A stretch of DNA of 64,000 bases, from contig NC_061772.1 of assembly GCF_022458985.1 (NCBI RefSeq), positions 11,026,001 through 11,090,000 on the forward strand, given 5' to 3'. Shown here one piece after another: positions 15,401-30,770 of this stretch. Position numbers and translations under genes: made by a program. The stretch is from Mugil cephalus. Its lineage: Eukaryota; Chordata; Actinopteri; Mugiliformes; Mugilidae. The notes below the pieces were generated by a model. The model was not told the DNA's origin and made no database searches. It was given only the letters and a program-made list of their open reading frames with translations. Positions within the stretch are counted from its first letter, which is position 1. Each line of letters starts with the position of its first letter.

Positions 15401-18400
15401 TTAAGCTGGGCTGTGTCTGAATCATCCATCCAGGATAATGATGCATATTTGTAATGGATGTCAACTGCACAGTAAATCTAGTGTCTGTGTGACAGATTCT
15501 TGAACATCAGTGTTATACCATCTGTCCTCCACCCTCTTCTGTTATTCTGCAGGACAGCTCTTCAGGCAACACATCAGATGTGGAAAGCCAGGAGGGAGGA
15601 GGTGGACAGGGCCACAAATCCAAGGCCAAAGACAGGATGTCAACGGGCAAAGACGGCAACCCTCGTCATTCTGCCTCCCACAAAGCCACCCCAGGGTACA
15701 AGGTAGAGGACAAAACCACCTGAACTCTTCTCCAACAACAGCAGCAGCACTTTTCTACACCTCCTCCTCTTTCTACTACTACCACTCCCTTACTCCATCC
15801 ATCCCGCCACCCCTCCCTAGCTTTCTTCACTTTGTTCTCCGGCTTCTACAGTTTGCCAGCTTTTTCAGCTGGGACAACCTGCTCCACACAGACACACACA
15901 CGCAGACACACACTGGGGGTCCCGTCTACAGTTTTTGTTTTTATGATTCCCACGTGGCTTTTTTTCTCCCCCCTCTTTGTACAGACTGTGAGCAATAAGA
16001 ACCTTTTAAAGGAACAGTTCACTTGTTTCTTTTTCACTGCACTTTCACTTTTTTTTTGTTTTTTCAGCGAAGACAAATTTGAACTTTAAAAGTTTTTCCT
16101 TGATTGTCTTCAATATACCTCTTGTCTGTCCTCACTTGTCAAAAAAGATACTTCCAAGACAAGTAAGTGGATGTTTTGGCTGCTAGTTTTCTTTTTTCTC
16201 TTTGAAAAGAAAATTCTTTTTGTTACTCTATTACAGAAAATATAAACCACATACAGTGTGTGGTTGCTTTTAAAACGTAGTTGATGTTAACACTAGAGAA
16301 TTCTAACATTTCTATCTGAAGTGTAGGAGGCACTTAACCCTTATGTTTTAAGTGTGTATTAGTAAAAATAACATGTTTGTTCATACACCATGTGATGTAC
16401 TGTTAATATGTTAATAAGTATCAGACAGCTGTTTGACATGGGCATTACCTGTCCCGATAATGTCGTTTGGAGTGATGAGGACTTGCAGACCTTGTTCACA
16501 CTGTGGCTGAGCTGAGCTAGAAATAGTCCGTGTGCTGACTGTCTGAGCCGGACGAGCCACGATATAACCTCACCTTTCTCCAAAACCCAGTGTTGGATCA
16601 TCTTTGCTACTCGTTGAATTCTGTCTAAATGTTCAAGACACTGATAACACCTGTTCACTACACCCCACTGTGCACTTTCTGATTTTAGTTTACTTTTCAA
16701 CAACCTTGCATAAGAAGGTTTCTAACCGTTTAAATAAATTATTTAAATTCCTGATATATTATCTCTGCAGAGAATATAATGGACCTGAGTAAATGCAGTT
16801 GAGCTCAGCTCAGCTTTGTGGTGTGGGCATGGTCCTCTTAAAGTGTCTGTTAAACTGTTACCGGTTTCAGTGTATTTAAGTTTGATTTAACTTAACTTTT
16901 AATTCACCTTCATTACCTTTATTTATCTGATGATTTTCCATATTCTTTTGAGCCTGCAAACGTAGCATGGCAGACAGACTTCACTAGAGTTAGTCAGTTC
17001 CATTATACCTCCCCCTGTACTGTATCAGTTTGTGATCAATACAAAACGATGCAGATTTCTATATTTGAAAAATAAATAAATAAATGCAGTATATAGAAAT
17101 TTTTACTCTTGGTGAATTGGCCAAATTAAAAACGCTTGTGACAGTGTAGAGTTGAAACAGTCTCCTGTCAGTGGTAGATTTGTCATTTATTTTCGCATTT
17201 TCAGAAAATCCCAGTTAAAATTTTGATGATTTTTTTAATACTTCCCCGACACCACATGTGGCTGATTAACACGTCACAGCTCTAGTTTGGCTGCCATCTA
17301 CAGGACATGCAGCAGATACTGGTCAAAGCTCCATAAGGCGTTTGAGTAGTGTGGTGTTACACAAACATGAATAAAAACTAATTGTGAACAGCAAAGTTGG
17401 GATTATGACGAGTTCCTCTACAGCATTAGTGTTGTTCACATAATATATATGATAAGTACATGTATATTGCACCAGAAACATGACATGAGAAGCTGGAGCT
17501 AGACAGCCTTTCGTACCTCTAACAGTCTGGTGTCATCATTTAGACTCTGAGTATGAGGACGTCTGATATTTATAGGACTGTGTTTGTAGAGCTCGGTTCC
17601 ACAAGCGAGCGCGACTATAAAACTATTACTTACTCTTCATTCCTGTATTAATGTTAAGAGCAATAAGATGCCATCGGAAAGACTTCTTGCCACATTATAT
17701 AAAAGCAATGATGCCGAAAGAGTTTTTTCTTTTTCTTTTATGTGCATGCTATACACTATTTATTGTCCAAATTCAGTTAATTTAGAATAAAATGTATTCA
17801 AACTAGTTGGATTCAGCCTCATGACTGGATGACTTCACAGAAGAAACATTTTAAGTGCATTCACTGGGCTAAGCTTTAGACGCGACATGTTTCACGTACC
17901 TGCAGATACATTTCTATAGTTATGAGGAATGAGTTCACAATGTTAGCGTTCACTAAACCTCTTACTTTACAGTTTTAAACTTGAATATGTCTGAATGTAG
18001 GCACAAGGAATTCAGAGGACTGAATCCAGCTCTTCCATTTCTTATTTCCTTCTCCTGCTGCTGTCTTGCTCTTAGTTTTGTCCTCTGCTTTGGTTCTAGT
18101 TTTGGATTTTCATTACCAGACCATGTCCTTTATTTACCCATAGTTTTGTACTTGTTGGCTGATTAGTCTGATCTGCTCACTTCAAGGGACCAGGGACATT
18201 TTAATCAAGGATTCCAACAAATATTGGAGTGTACGAAGTTATTTGTTTGCCGATGAATAACAAGAAGACGTCAGGTGCTACTTTGATTGTTGATCTGTAA
18301 TTTTTTTTTTAATTTATGCCAGTGGCAATAATCCAGTAATAGTTAAGAGAATAATAATAATAATAGTAATAATAATCGTTTGCATTCTTGCTCAGTGATA

Positions 18401-20126
18401 AAAGCGTAATAAAAGTGTAAAAATGCTTTTTCAATTCTGTTGCTTCCTGCACAGATACGGGAAGATTTTAAAGATGGAAATATTTCCTATTTGCCTGTGT
18501 CCTGATTCAAATGTCCCCGATCCTCTTTTCCTCTCTACTCTTTCTTCTCTGTCCCCAAACGGTAACTTCAGTATCAACTTTGGATTAATGCGTTTACAAA
18601 CTAAGCGTTCTAAAGTCATAGAGGGGACAGAAATTACGAATGTGACGCCCTCTGTGTCACAATCTGAGGCTCAGCCACCGTTTGATAAGAGTGGACAAAA
18701 ACAGTTGCTACTGTCTTTAAGTGCTTTCGGGCAGCGGCAGTTCTCCCGTATTCGTGCCCTCAGATATATTTTGATCTCTTGGTATTTTTTACACTGTTAA
18801 AGTTTGGTGCAGAGACTCCACTAGCCGTGAAAACCAGGCTACCAGCTTTAAACAAATACTGTATACATCTGTATTTCCATGACTACAGGATACCAGTGTG
18901 TGATTGGTTTTTATAGCGTTATTCTGCCCTTGCAGCCTAAGGTCATTCCCAATGCTATATGTGGCATTTGCCAGAAGGGTAAAGAGGCCAACAGGAAAGG
19001 CAAACCAGAGGCTCTCATTCACTGCTCCCAATGTGATAACAGCGGTAAGTTCACACCAACTCAGGTTTATAGGGTAGTCTCCTGTTTTTTTAAATGTCCT
19101 GTTTTGTTGTATGTTGTACTTTAAAAAAAAAAAAAGAAAATTGTACCATTATAAACTATACATTATTTGCGCTTAGAGTCTTTTATGTAATGAATCATCT
19201 GTACAGTTAGCTAAAGAAAACGGTCAACTATCCACGAAACCACCAGCTAACGTCATGTCATCGTGTGTCGGAGCGTTGTGTTTACATCTAGACAGTGAAG
19301 CTTGTGTGTGTTCAGTTATTGGGTGTAATTTACTTTTGAAATGAATTAGATGGACACACTTTTGTAGCTGCAGTCATTCGCTGTCGTTGGTCAGAAACAT
19401 CATCTTGCTCTTTATATTTAATGGTGGCCAGAGAAAATACAGTAATTATATCACTATAACATGTTGGTGGATATGTCGCTGTGTCGCGGTGTGTGTGAGC
19501 TGCCCTAGAACGACAGGACACTGCATTCACGTGTGTACATGAGCTCGCTCACATTCTGTCTGTTTTTGTGTCTTGGTGTTGTGTGTCTGTGCACGTGTCG
19601 TGTATTTATGTGGTTACGTGTGCGTCTTCGACTCTTCTGCTTCTGTGCTCGTGTCTCTGTGTTCTTACCCTCCAGGACACCCGTCCTGCTTGGACATGAG
19701 CGAGGAGCTGGTGCGCGTGATCCAGACGTACCGCTGGCAGTGCATGGAGTGTAAGACGTGCACGGTGTGCCAGCAGCCCCACCACGAGGACGAGATGATG
19801 TTCTGTGACAAGTGCGACCGTGGGTACCACACATTCTGCGTGGGCATGGACTCCATACCTACAGGTCAGTGTTTGTCATGTGAGCTGGGGTGGATTGATT
19901 GGTAGACATGAAACAACAATAGATACTATGAGGGACAGAGAAAAGCACAGTTAGTTTGTCTTCTTTATACACTTCAGTATTATTGTGTGTTTCTGTTGTA
20001 GTTCTTAATTCGTTCTGTGTGTCTTCAGGTCTTTGGGTGTGTGAAGTTTGTGACAAAGATTTCAACACACCCAAGAAGAAAGGAGGAACCAAAACCCCTA
20101 AGAAGTCCAAGTCTGCTCACAAATGA
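12500..20126 (+). CDS. phf10: PHD finger protein 10 (BAF45a), PBAF subunit
   Basis: Twelve coding exons: 12500-12571, 13592-13701, 13921-14051, 14315-14398, 14496-14620, 14727-14876, 15009-15118, 15245-15392, 15553-15702, 18936-19044, 19676-19864 and 20029-20126. All are in phase, giving 491 residues (human about 498). The N-terminus ([16 protein letters not shown]) and SKR-type basic motif ([16 protein letters not shown]) match PHF10. Next come the SAY region (about residues 60-290; [20 protein letters not shown]) and an acidic serine-rich linker. Tandem PHD fingers follow from about residue 362 (CGIC, HCSQC, then [20 protein letters not shown]). PHF10 is a subunit of the PBAF chromatin-remodelling complex and reads histone H3 tails. 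The 3.2-kb intron 9 separates the SAY half from the PHD half. A poly(A) signal at 21086 fits a UTR of about 1 kb. Confidence 0.96.
15703..18935 (+). other. phf10 intron 9, no internal gene seen
   Basis: Separates the last SAY-side exon from the PHD exons. If retained, the reading frame adds VEDKTT and stops, giving a protein without PHD fingers. AATAAA-like signals occur at about 16734 and 17070. Open frames in it (for example near 18.4-18.8 kb) are short and family-less. It is AT-rich with short ATA/TAA runs. Confidence 0.6.
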
Positions 20127-22860
20127 TCAACAACTACATTAACCATAAAACCTTGACCAAATTCTGCAGAAGTGTCCAATATTTAGCCAGTCACAGAAGC
20201 TGTAAAACATCAGATAATTGAAAACGTGCTGTTGGAAAATGATAATTGTAGAAGCCGAGTTTGTGGTGAGGTCAGGCTGATTATTTTACTATTATTTCAC
20301 ATATGTAAGCCAAACATTTACTTTGTGTATGTGATTTTGCAGCTAATGTTCATCCAGATTAGGCATTCATTTCAGAAGATAAACTGTGTCAGACTCATTC
20401 ATAAATATGAATACAGCTAATCTGTAAAATAAAATCCAACCGGATGAACTGGACTAGACCCTTTGAACTAACCACTAACAATATCAGAACATTCCAGCTT
20501 CATGAAAGCGGTGGATTTCTGACTTGAACGTTTCCACGGTGATCAACTCTTCGCTGTGGAGTAGTTCCAGTTGAACTAAATGGTGCTTTTAATCCTGTCA
20601 TACTGAAACAATCATGGTTTACTAGAACTCGCTGATGTAGTTCAGTTTCTTTCAGAATTACTTTTTTTGTATTTTGTATTTTGTTACAGTTTGTGTTTAA
20701 TGAACTTTTATTTAATGAGGCAGGCAAGAGCAATCTTATTTAAGCTAGCAATGACACGGTCCTTCTGATCCTGTGTAGTGAGATGTAATGCACATCATGG
20801 CTGCTGGTGTTGACAGCTTTTGGGAGTCAGTCTTGATCATCTTAAAAGGAGTGTCTCAGCTCCTCACTGTCTCCTCACTGTTATTGTTGTGCAAAAATGG
20901 AACCACTTGTAATTACACACTGAATTGTAATTACACTGAAACGTCGTTCACATCGGTTTGATTATACTTGTTTGCGATCAGCTGAAAATAATGTTCTCTG
21001 TCTATTTTGTATTGTCCTGCAATAAACAGGTACGGAAAGGAATATTTGTTTCTGAAAATGTCATGGTCACTGAACTGTTTTTTTCAATAAAAGCTACTTT
21101 GAAAAACTGGTTCATCCTTTATTATTTGTGTCTCATGTTGAATTTAAACTGTTAACTGTGTTACTTCGTCTTACTTTAGTAGTGTTTCTAAACATTTGTG
21201 ACAGATTGAACACCAAGGAAAATTGAAGCTGTGTGTGACTGACATCCAACTTCCCAGTGTTACCTTTTTAAAGATCGTCATCACAGGCACATGGGACCAA
21301 CTGTGTTGCTGAGATGGGGCAGTCGGTTTAGTCTGGCTTCACTCCACACCTCAGGACTTTGATGATTCCAGGTCGGAGACAGTGAACAGACTCGTAGGCT
21401 GGTTCATCTTTAACGACGACGGGAGGAGCCAACACGTCAGGGCCGACAGGTGTACGAGAGATTTATACATATGCTGGAGCCCTCCCAAGTAGACAAAAAG
21501 GATGCAAAGAGAAACAAAGATGGGAAAAAAAGACTCCCTTCCTCTTTCTGTTGCTTTGAATTGGAGACGGGAGTGTTAGTGTTTGATTTTCGAGAATTGA
21601 TGCCATGGAGAGGGTGTAAAAAGCATTTTTTTTTTTTTTTTTTTTGTCACACATCTATAAAGGAGACATAGGCTTCAACATCCCAATTACCAACTCCATG
21701 TGTGTCTACTATATCTGTGTGCAACCAGGTGATCCAAGTGGGTGCAGGCTCAGTGGAGTGTGAAATGTAGCTTCTTTAGTCAGCACTTTTGTGTATGGTG
21801 TTACCTGCCAAGCTGTTAAGGATCACCTCAGTAAGACCTGCTGCCTTTAGCTCGGAGCCATGCTGTTAGCTGCTTATGCATTGGTGCAGTATTTCCAATC
21901 TAATAATGCTGCTCAGGACAACAGCAAGGATCTCATCTGGTCTCCAGGTGCACTGCTCAGGACAGGGTGGTTCTCTAGTTCATTTCTAGAGGAGCCTTCT
22001 CATCACTACTGGACCTTTACAGAACCAGGGTTGTCAGGAGAGCCGGTCACATCAACAAGGACAACACACAACCACAACACAACCTCTTCACACTCCAGGC
22101 ATCAGGGAGATGCTACAGGACTGTGCCAACACTGTCTATCTTCAGGCCATCAGGCTCCTCAACAGTTCAGACAACGTCATCTCACTTCCTCCCCACTCCC
22201 ACTTACTGTGTCTGTAGCAAAAGGCTCAAGTCTTTTGATTTTATATGTCTTTCTCTCTATTTATTTATTATTTTCAGTGAGGGAGATGGTCAAAGCAAGG
22301 ATGTTACTCTATGTTGTAAACTGTGGTTTTTACAGTACTGTGACAGCATCTTGAATATTGACTCCTGAATGTGTTCACTATTAAGATACTTCTCGATTGA
22401 TCCTGCAGAAGGAAAGGTACAGTGTTACAGCACCAGAGAGGGCAGAACAATAGCACACAGGACGAGGATGAAGTATGTACAGTATAAAAATATCTAAAAT
22501 ATAAATAAGTACCAGTGAGTATTAAGTAGGTCAAATACTCCTTTTGCTAGCTCAAAATTTTGCTTCTCATATTACTGTAATGGAACATTATTTGCTTCCT
22601 ATTTGATGATGTTTAATAATTTAATGGGGATAGTGGCCCCCGACATAATATATGTTATTATTCTTGATAATAAATAGTTTTTCATACCATATTGGCACCG
22701 CTTGCTGTACATCCAACAGCCTTAGGGGGCGCTCTCGCACAGAGGCCGTAAGAACAGGAGAGTATGTTGAGGGTAAAAGAAGAGACTGCCATATTGCAGT
22801 GATACAGCGAGTTTATCGGACGGACGGAAGCTACTATTCCGTCGGCTTTCTGTAACAAAG
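20127..22860. other. phf10 3' UTR, retroposon remnant and psmb1 upstream region
   Basis: phf10 3' UTR probably runs to about 21110 (AATAAA 21086-21091). A decayed LINE fragment lies at about 22020-22205 (separate entry). About 160 bases upstream of psmb1 the sequence is CpG-bearing and may be its promoter. I see no further exon. Confidence 0.5.
22020..22205 (+). mobile_element. LINE (L2/CR1-like) C-terminal coding remnant
   Basis: Two overlapping frames resemble the end of a non-LTR ORF2. One reads RAGHINKDNTQPQHNLFTL, comparable to the family pattern R-A-x-x-I-x-x-D-x-x-H-P-x-H-x-L-F. The other reads VYLQAIRLLNSSDNV, comparable to the usual YPQAIRLLNS. The change of frame between them and the absence of anything upstream show a short, old, inactive fragment. 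The family assignment is from remembered patterns. Confidence 0.4.
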
Positions 22861-24830
<1,970 letters not shown>

Positions 24831-26699
24831 GGAGGAGAGATGATGTTTCCATCTGTCTCTCGTTTCCTTTTTGGTGTTCTTTCCATATTCACCCTGCTGG
24901 TTTGGCCCATTTACATCAGGTTTCTTAGAATATGAGCATTGATCCAGTAGTTCGTTAAAATGGCCTCTTTAATGTGGCTTTAACTGGAGAGCTGATTTTT
25001 TCCATTTTTTTTTTATATCCATTCAAAGTCTACATTCATTTAAAAGTGATGCGTTTCTCCTGCTTTCCAGTTATTCCACTCACATTGTTGCATCCTTTCA
25101 CATCCTTGTTTATGTGGCCTAGCGCCTGATTCTGGATCAGCACTCCTGTTCTGAGAAACCGCCTCTTCAGACACCCAAGCCTCTGCCTCTGTTCAGATAT
25201 TTGTGCTCTGCTTTTCTTTTTACATTCTTAATAAATGTAGAGGATTGAAAAATCTGCTGTTCTTGTTCTTTTGCATTTCTTCATGCTCGGATTTAAATGT
25301 TTCTGCTGATCACTCTGTTACTTGTTATGCTAACCAAAAAGGACCCGGTATTAATTTGGAGTTGATTCCTCCATCATTGATATTACATTGGTATTACTTG
25401 AAATGCATAATGGACAGATATTAGAGTTCTGTTACCACAATTTAAATTCTTAGTGAATTTCAAATAGAAAATAAGTTAAGGGTTTTGGTCAAGAAATTAG
25501 AGAAATGCAAATTAACATTGTGATATGATGCTCCTAGTCTGAACAGTCATTCCAGTCTCGAAATATCTGTGTTCTCAGTGGCTGTTCAATTATTCCTAGA
25601 AATGAGCAAAACCTAAGTGTTGCAATAAAAAAAAAAAAAAAATTGCAAAAATTGCAATTTATGGAGGTGACGCAGGGGGCCAGGAGTATTATGAGATGTT
25701 GGAATATTAGACTTCATGAGAGTTACAGCTCATATGCTGCTGCCTAGTGGGTAAATGAGCAATAGGAATTAGAGTGCACCTGACCAAAGGGTTCATTACT
25801 CAAAGCGTCAGTGACACAGTGCTCTAGACCATCTAGTAAAATGCACATTTGCAATGGGCCTTTTATTGGGTCAAGCTTGTGTGGGACTTGATTTGCCACA
25901 CACATTCTTATTCGACTACACTATATGGATGTGTGGTTTAAAGCTAAGAATAAATTATATTCATATAACAATAAAAGCTTCAGCTGTCCCGAAGAGTTGA
26001 GACAACCAAACTGGTGACAGGGGTGAGATAAGGAAGCATCACTCATATTGTGCAATGAAACATGCAAATGAACACCACTAGATAGGCACAGGACATCCCG
26101 GATACACTACAAAGCCGTTGGAGCTGTGTTGTATAAAGTACCAAAAGGTCTTATCCAAGTCGCTTTAACAGTACAACATTTAAATAATCCCCCCATACAA
26201 TTGCAAAGGCTAACCTTAACCCTCCAGGACCGAGCGGATCTCAGCGATCTGTTAAAGTACTCGGTTTTTGAGTTACCGTATCTCACAATGGTTTGCATTA
26301 TTGACAAAACTGGGTTGACAAAACGTTCGTTATTGCCAAATAAGAAAAAGGAACAATGTAACAAAAATATAAACAACACAACAATGGAAAATAAAGTCAG
26401 TAGCAGAAGTCAGTTGAGCAAATAAGTAAACAAAAACAGCAATGTAATATTAATTAAAAGAAAATTGCACAGAGAGGGAAATGGTGGCTCATTAATTTTC
26501 TACCGACGCATTTTATTAAAGGCGTCAGTTCCAGCTGTGCGATACTGCTGTGATGCTAGGATTTGAGTGTCAAACTCTGTCTATATCCACCTTTTACTAC
26601 AGGTGAGGATGGAGAAGCTTCTGTAGCGCACACACTTGGAGAGAAACTGCACTCGCATGAATTCTGTGACGAGTAATTTGCTTAGACGAAAACAGCAGC

Positions 26700-28360
26700 A
26701 TCGATGTCAGCACGCTTGTACCGATACGATACCGATGTTGGCCAAGGCATCGATACTATCGATACTTAGACCAATACGTCCAGCCCTAGCAAACAACGGT
26801 GGAGGGAGGAGAGACTCTCCGTTTTCAAGCTGTAAATGCCGTCACTTTAGAATTTGTGTCAACTAAAAACAGCCTAAGTTTCGCTGTACACTCTGTGCTG
26901 GCAAAGCCCTGTCTAGCTTCAAAAACACAACATTGAATTTAAAGAACTGTTTGGATGTGCAGGATGTCACCGTGAAGCTTACAGAGAGCCCACCAGGTGA
27001 GAAAGGGGGACGTTTCCCACCACCCAAACAGCAAAAGCTGGACTTGGTATAAAACCAGTAAGTGGGGCAGAATTGAAGAAGTTGGTCCGGCAGTATGTTG
27101 TGGGGGAAATGCTTTTAAAGTTAAAACTGTTAAAATTCACATCCAATAAAGTGAGTTGGCAAAACTGGTTGTCATTTTTCTGTTAACAGGCAGGGGGTGT
27201 TGTCAGCAGCTGCTGAATGTAAGTGATAAAGTAACTTCTAATCTAACTTTGTTACTCTTAAAATCAAGTAATCAATAAAGTACCCAAGTTACTTGTGACA
27301 ACTGAAACAGTCCGTTTTTGAGCTACACGAAACCAAAACCATCTGAGATATAGCAGAAACATTAGGAAGAACAGTCTGACTGTAAGATTAAAAAAAATAT
27401 ATATAGTGTTTTCTACTGTTTTTATATTTGCACTACTTTAGCAGGAGGTACCAGTCAAAGGTCTGTTATGTACAAACATAATGACAATAAGTGATTCTTG
27501 AATCTTGAACCTTGATTTTACATATAGTTTTATTGTTGTTGTTATTGTATGTTGTTATTGTTATATATATCTATGTGATGAAGCTACTGGATGGACACTA
27601 TTTCACCTGACTGTCATTCCTATGGAAATAATATATATTCTACCGTCTCTGTTTTTTGCACATTTGTTCGTATGCTTGAAAGGAGTCTTCATTAATGTAC
27701 ATTGTCCCTGCTTAAATAAATAAATAAACAATAAACAAATAAAAAAAGTTGTTTTCAATAAATTGTCTGCTCAAAGTTGTGATCTCTTGCTCCCACTCCC
27801 CACTTCTTTTTGTATTTTGAAGTTCTACTTAGAACCGTCTCAATATCCAACAGTGCAAAATGCAAAATGCAATCCCATTTCCAAATTCTTCTTTTTGAGT
27901 GCAGCTAGTCAAGGACGGAGAACAGGTGGTGGGGTCGGTGGCAAAAGATGCAAATGAACAGGTTTCTCTCAGTCTTTAACTTTATGAAACTCACGTGATC
28001 ATCCAGGAGCATGCGAAACATGCGTCCTGTAATGAATCCGTAATCTGTTCCTCTTCCCCTGTCATCTTCACTGTATATGTAGTTGCTCAGTGCGCCGTCA
28101 GTGTTAAAACTTAAATAATCTTTTAGTATGAGAGACCTTCTTTAAATTATCACAACTGCTTTTAGTGTTTCATGTCCTCTTTAATAAGCCTACGTGTCTA
28201 AGTCTACATCTGATAAATCCATACGATACTGACCAGTATCGTAACTTAAACAAAAAATACAATACAGACAGTTAGTGGGGATAAAGTATCGATATTTTCA
28301 TTTGAGAATCGATTTTAGACCATAAGATCTGGTATCGGAGGTATCGATATTTCATTACTA
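26700..28360. mobile_element. decayed hAT-superfamily DNA transposon fragments
   Basis: Plus-strand frames at about 26877-26960 read FRCTLCAGKALSSFKNTTLN, resembling the Cys-x2-Cys half of a BED zinc finger. Frames at 27000-27118 read GRFPPPKQQKLDL and AELKKLVRQYVVGEML, the linker and start of the Ac-like hAT transposase domain. A frameshift and stops lie between the two, and the catalytic core is absent. Flanking GATACCGATA/TATCGATA-rich pieces, one ending in CCAGCCCTAG, look like hAT termini. Boundaries are uncertain and several insertions may be mixed. Confidence 0.55.
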
Positions 28361-29174
28361 TTCACCATCACCCAGCGTCTTATGTATAGACGACCTTCGG
28401 GTGTCAACAGGTAGGTTGGTTTCACTCAGTTAGTCTCGTCACCGCTTGACTCTCTTCATCATTAAAGGTATTGTATATTGTATTTACGCTTAGTTTTGAT
28501 TGTCTGAGCGAGCCGGCATTGGATTATTTTCATGACAAAAGTAAAAAAAATTACTTGACAGCTATGTTTACATTGAGCTTTAAGTTTGCCTGGAAGAAGG
28601 AGGTTGCAGCAGTTCCAGTATTTCCGGATTCAAACTCCAGTTAGCCACCTTTAAAGGTTCCTGAGTTTTTCGATCAGTGAACAAATTTACAAACTGTCCG
28701 GGTCTTTCGTGTCACCGTTTCACTTTCCCACATGTTTTAATCGTAGTTCACCTGGTTGAGCGGGAGCCTCACAATTTAATGATAATGCCACCCTCGCCTG
28801 CGGGACGCACCCTTGCTCCATTACTTAATGTCTCTGTCAGCGTATGTGATGTTATGAAACTGTATATTTGTATATGCCCATATGTGGGATGTTTGACTTG
28901 GATGAAAGACGAGAGTTCTCCACGGAAAAATATTGAGATCTACTTTCGGGCCCCATAAGGGCAGGTAAAGGGTTTCTCGTGCTCAGGAGATATTAGATTA
29001 GTACCAGATTAGTTTTACCTGGGACGTAATGTGATTCAGATATTACCCTGCGTCTGTTTCATGTGGTAGTCTATATTCGCATGATGATTCCCTAGTGCTT
29101 CTCAATCTTTGTTGGTCATTCCCCACTTTAAACAAGGGTGGATTTTAAAGCCCCATCTGACGCAATCGCAGTTT

Positions 29175-29645
29175 AGTATACATATAGAGTAGTATTTTGT
29201 CCCAGTTGTTGGAGGAAAACATTAGCAGTTTCTCATTTTAGGTACGTGGTCTTTTTGCAAAACAAAACTGCATGACTTTGGTCACCTGAACATCAAAGAC
29301 AAAAACACCTAGAAGACCAGAGATTCAGAATCAGAACCAGAAAAAAATATTTATCCATGAGGGTCTATTGGGAAATTGGTGATAAAATGTGGAATGGTAT
29401 TCCTTAACTTTCAGTCATACGTTGGAGTTCAGGGTGGTCAAAATGCATTTGATCCTAGTGAAAGAAATGCATTATTTTCTGCAGTCAGCAGCAGCCTGAG
29501 CTCTGTAAAAAACCACACACTCCAGCAGGTAACACTGTTAACATGTTACATAACAAGTTTCAGTAAGAGAGATCAAGTAGGTCAAGTTCAAATCAGGATG
29601 GTCACATTTGTCTCTAGTGAAGAAATGGCATCACTGTCTGCGGTT
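29175..29645 (+). repeat. repeat R, copy 1
   Basis: Starts AGTATACATATAGAGTAG and runs through TGTCCCAGTTGTTGGAGG, GGTCTATTGGGAAATTGG and a TCAGCAGCAGCCTGAGCTCT block. It matches 32190-32660 almost base for base. It lies upstream of the first NLR 5' cassette. No coding assignment. Confidence 0.9.
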
Positions 29646-30770
29646 TTAAATTTCAGTTTAAACAGTTTTAAATTTATGCAAAATGGCAACACAAAACAAC
29701 AAAGCAAATCCATTTATCAAGGCCGGTGATCAGGTGAATTTTCATAATACTCAGTGTTGAGCTGGGAGCTGCATTTTGTTTTTACCGAAGCCACAGCTGA
29801 GAAACCCACCTCACGGAGATGAAATGTGGCAAAAGGTTGGAGAATGCAGACCACGGCAATTCAAGTCAATGTGTGTGTTTCCACCAGGCGTGCTGTTCTA
29901 TTTTTCCCCACTTTACGCTTGGAAACCGCGCAAGTCGTTCAAGCAGGAAGTCCATTGTTAGAAAACAGTAGATCCGGGGTTATTGTCAAGAAAGAAGACA
30001 CATTAAATTGAATATTTCAGAATGAATCAGTGCCAATCAATGGGAATGGTTTCAGCTCTGCTCTCTGCGTTTTCTTTACAGAGAAACTCAAAGATATCTG
30101 GGACCAGATGAGGATGTTGGCAGCATCTGCCTAAAGTCTAAAGTGGACAAGGAGCAACAATTCAAATGTTGAAGAGCTTTTCATAATTTCATTCAGTTTC
30201 ATAAATGTCTCACATTCCTCTTTTGATCTCAAACCCAAATGTTTTCATCATACAGCCAAAACAGATGAATTGGATTCACTGTCAAAACTGATATATGATG
30301 AACAAGATTGTAAGCAGAGAAATTAAAAAGTTTCTGGAAAACTTGTATAATGCAAGTCATTAGACTGAGTGTGCAACTTACACTGAACAAATGTTTTTTA
30401 AACGTTTAAATGTTGGAATTTCTTATAATTTTTTATAATACATTTTTGCTTTTATGTTTTAGAATTTTCACAGAAGTTGCTGAAATAAAACAAGAACAAC
30501 AAATAAAAACGTAAGTTGTGTGAGCCTTGGAAATGAAAGTGTAACTTTATTCAATATCAATAAAAATAAAATAAAAAAGTGATCTTATCCTTAAAGAAAG
30601 CCATAAAATCACATTAAGGGGATTCATCTAGTTTTCAAACAATCCCATTGTGAGTGAGAGTTATTAGATATGACACTGGGTCTCAAAATGCTAGCTACGC
30701 AGCCATAAAAACAGTTGCATTTAGTTTTGACGGGAATGAGCTGATTGAAACAACAGGTTGAACAGGTTTC

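Larger units (their letters stand above)
24831..30770. other. psmb1 3' UTR and repeat-rich intergenic DNA
   Basis: psmb1 UTR to about 25250, then no host gene. Contents seen: a hAT transposase remnant (26.84-27.13 kb), GATACCGATA-rich stretches at 26.71-26.79 and 28.22-28.36 kb, a retroposon-like tail ending in a TGATTCTTGAATCTTGAA run near 27.5 kb, and the first copy of repeat R (29175-29645). A short frame at 30080-30132 (KLKDIWDQMRMLAASA, stop) follows a decent acceptor but has no recognised family. Confidence 0.5.

Noticed and set aside
18423-18800. 125-codon plus-strand frame in phf10 intron 9
   Set aside because: No domain, no splice partners in phase, not part of PHF10 in other vertebrates as far as I recall.
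29376-29729. Open frame inside repeat R shared by both copies
   Set aside because: The two copies differ by frame-changing differences and the product resembles nothing known; treated as repeat.
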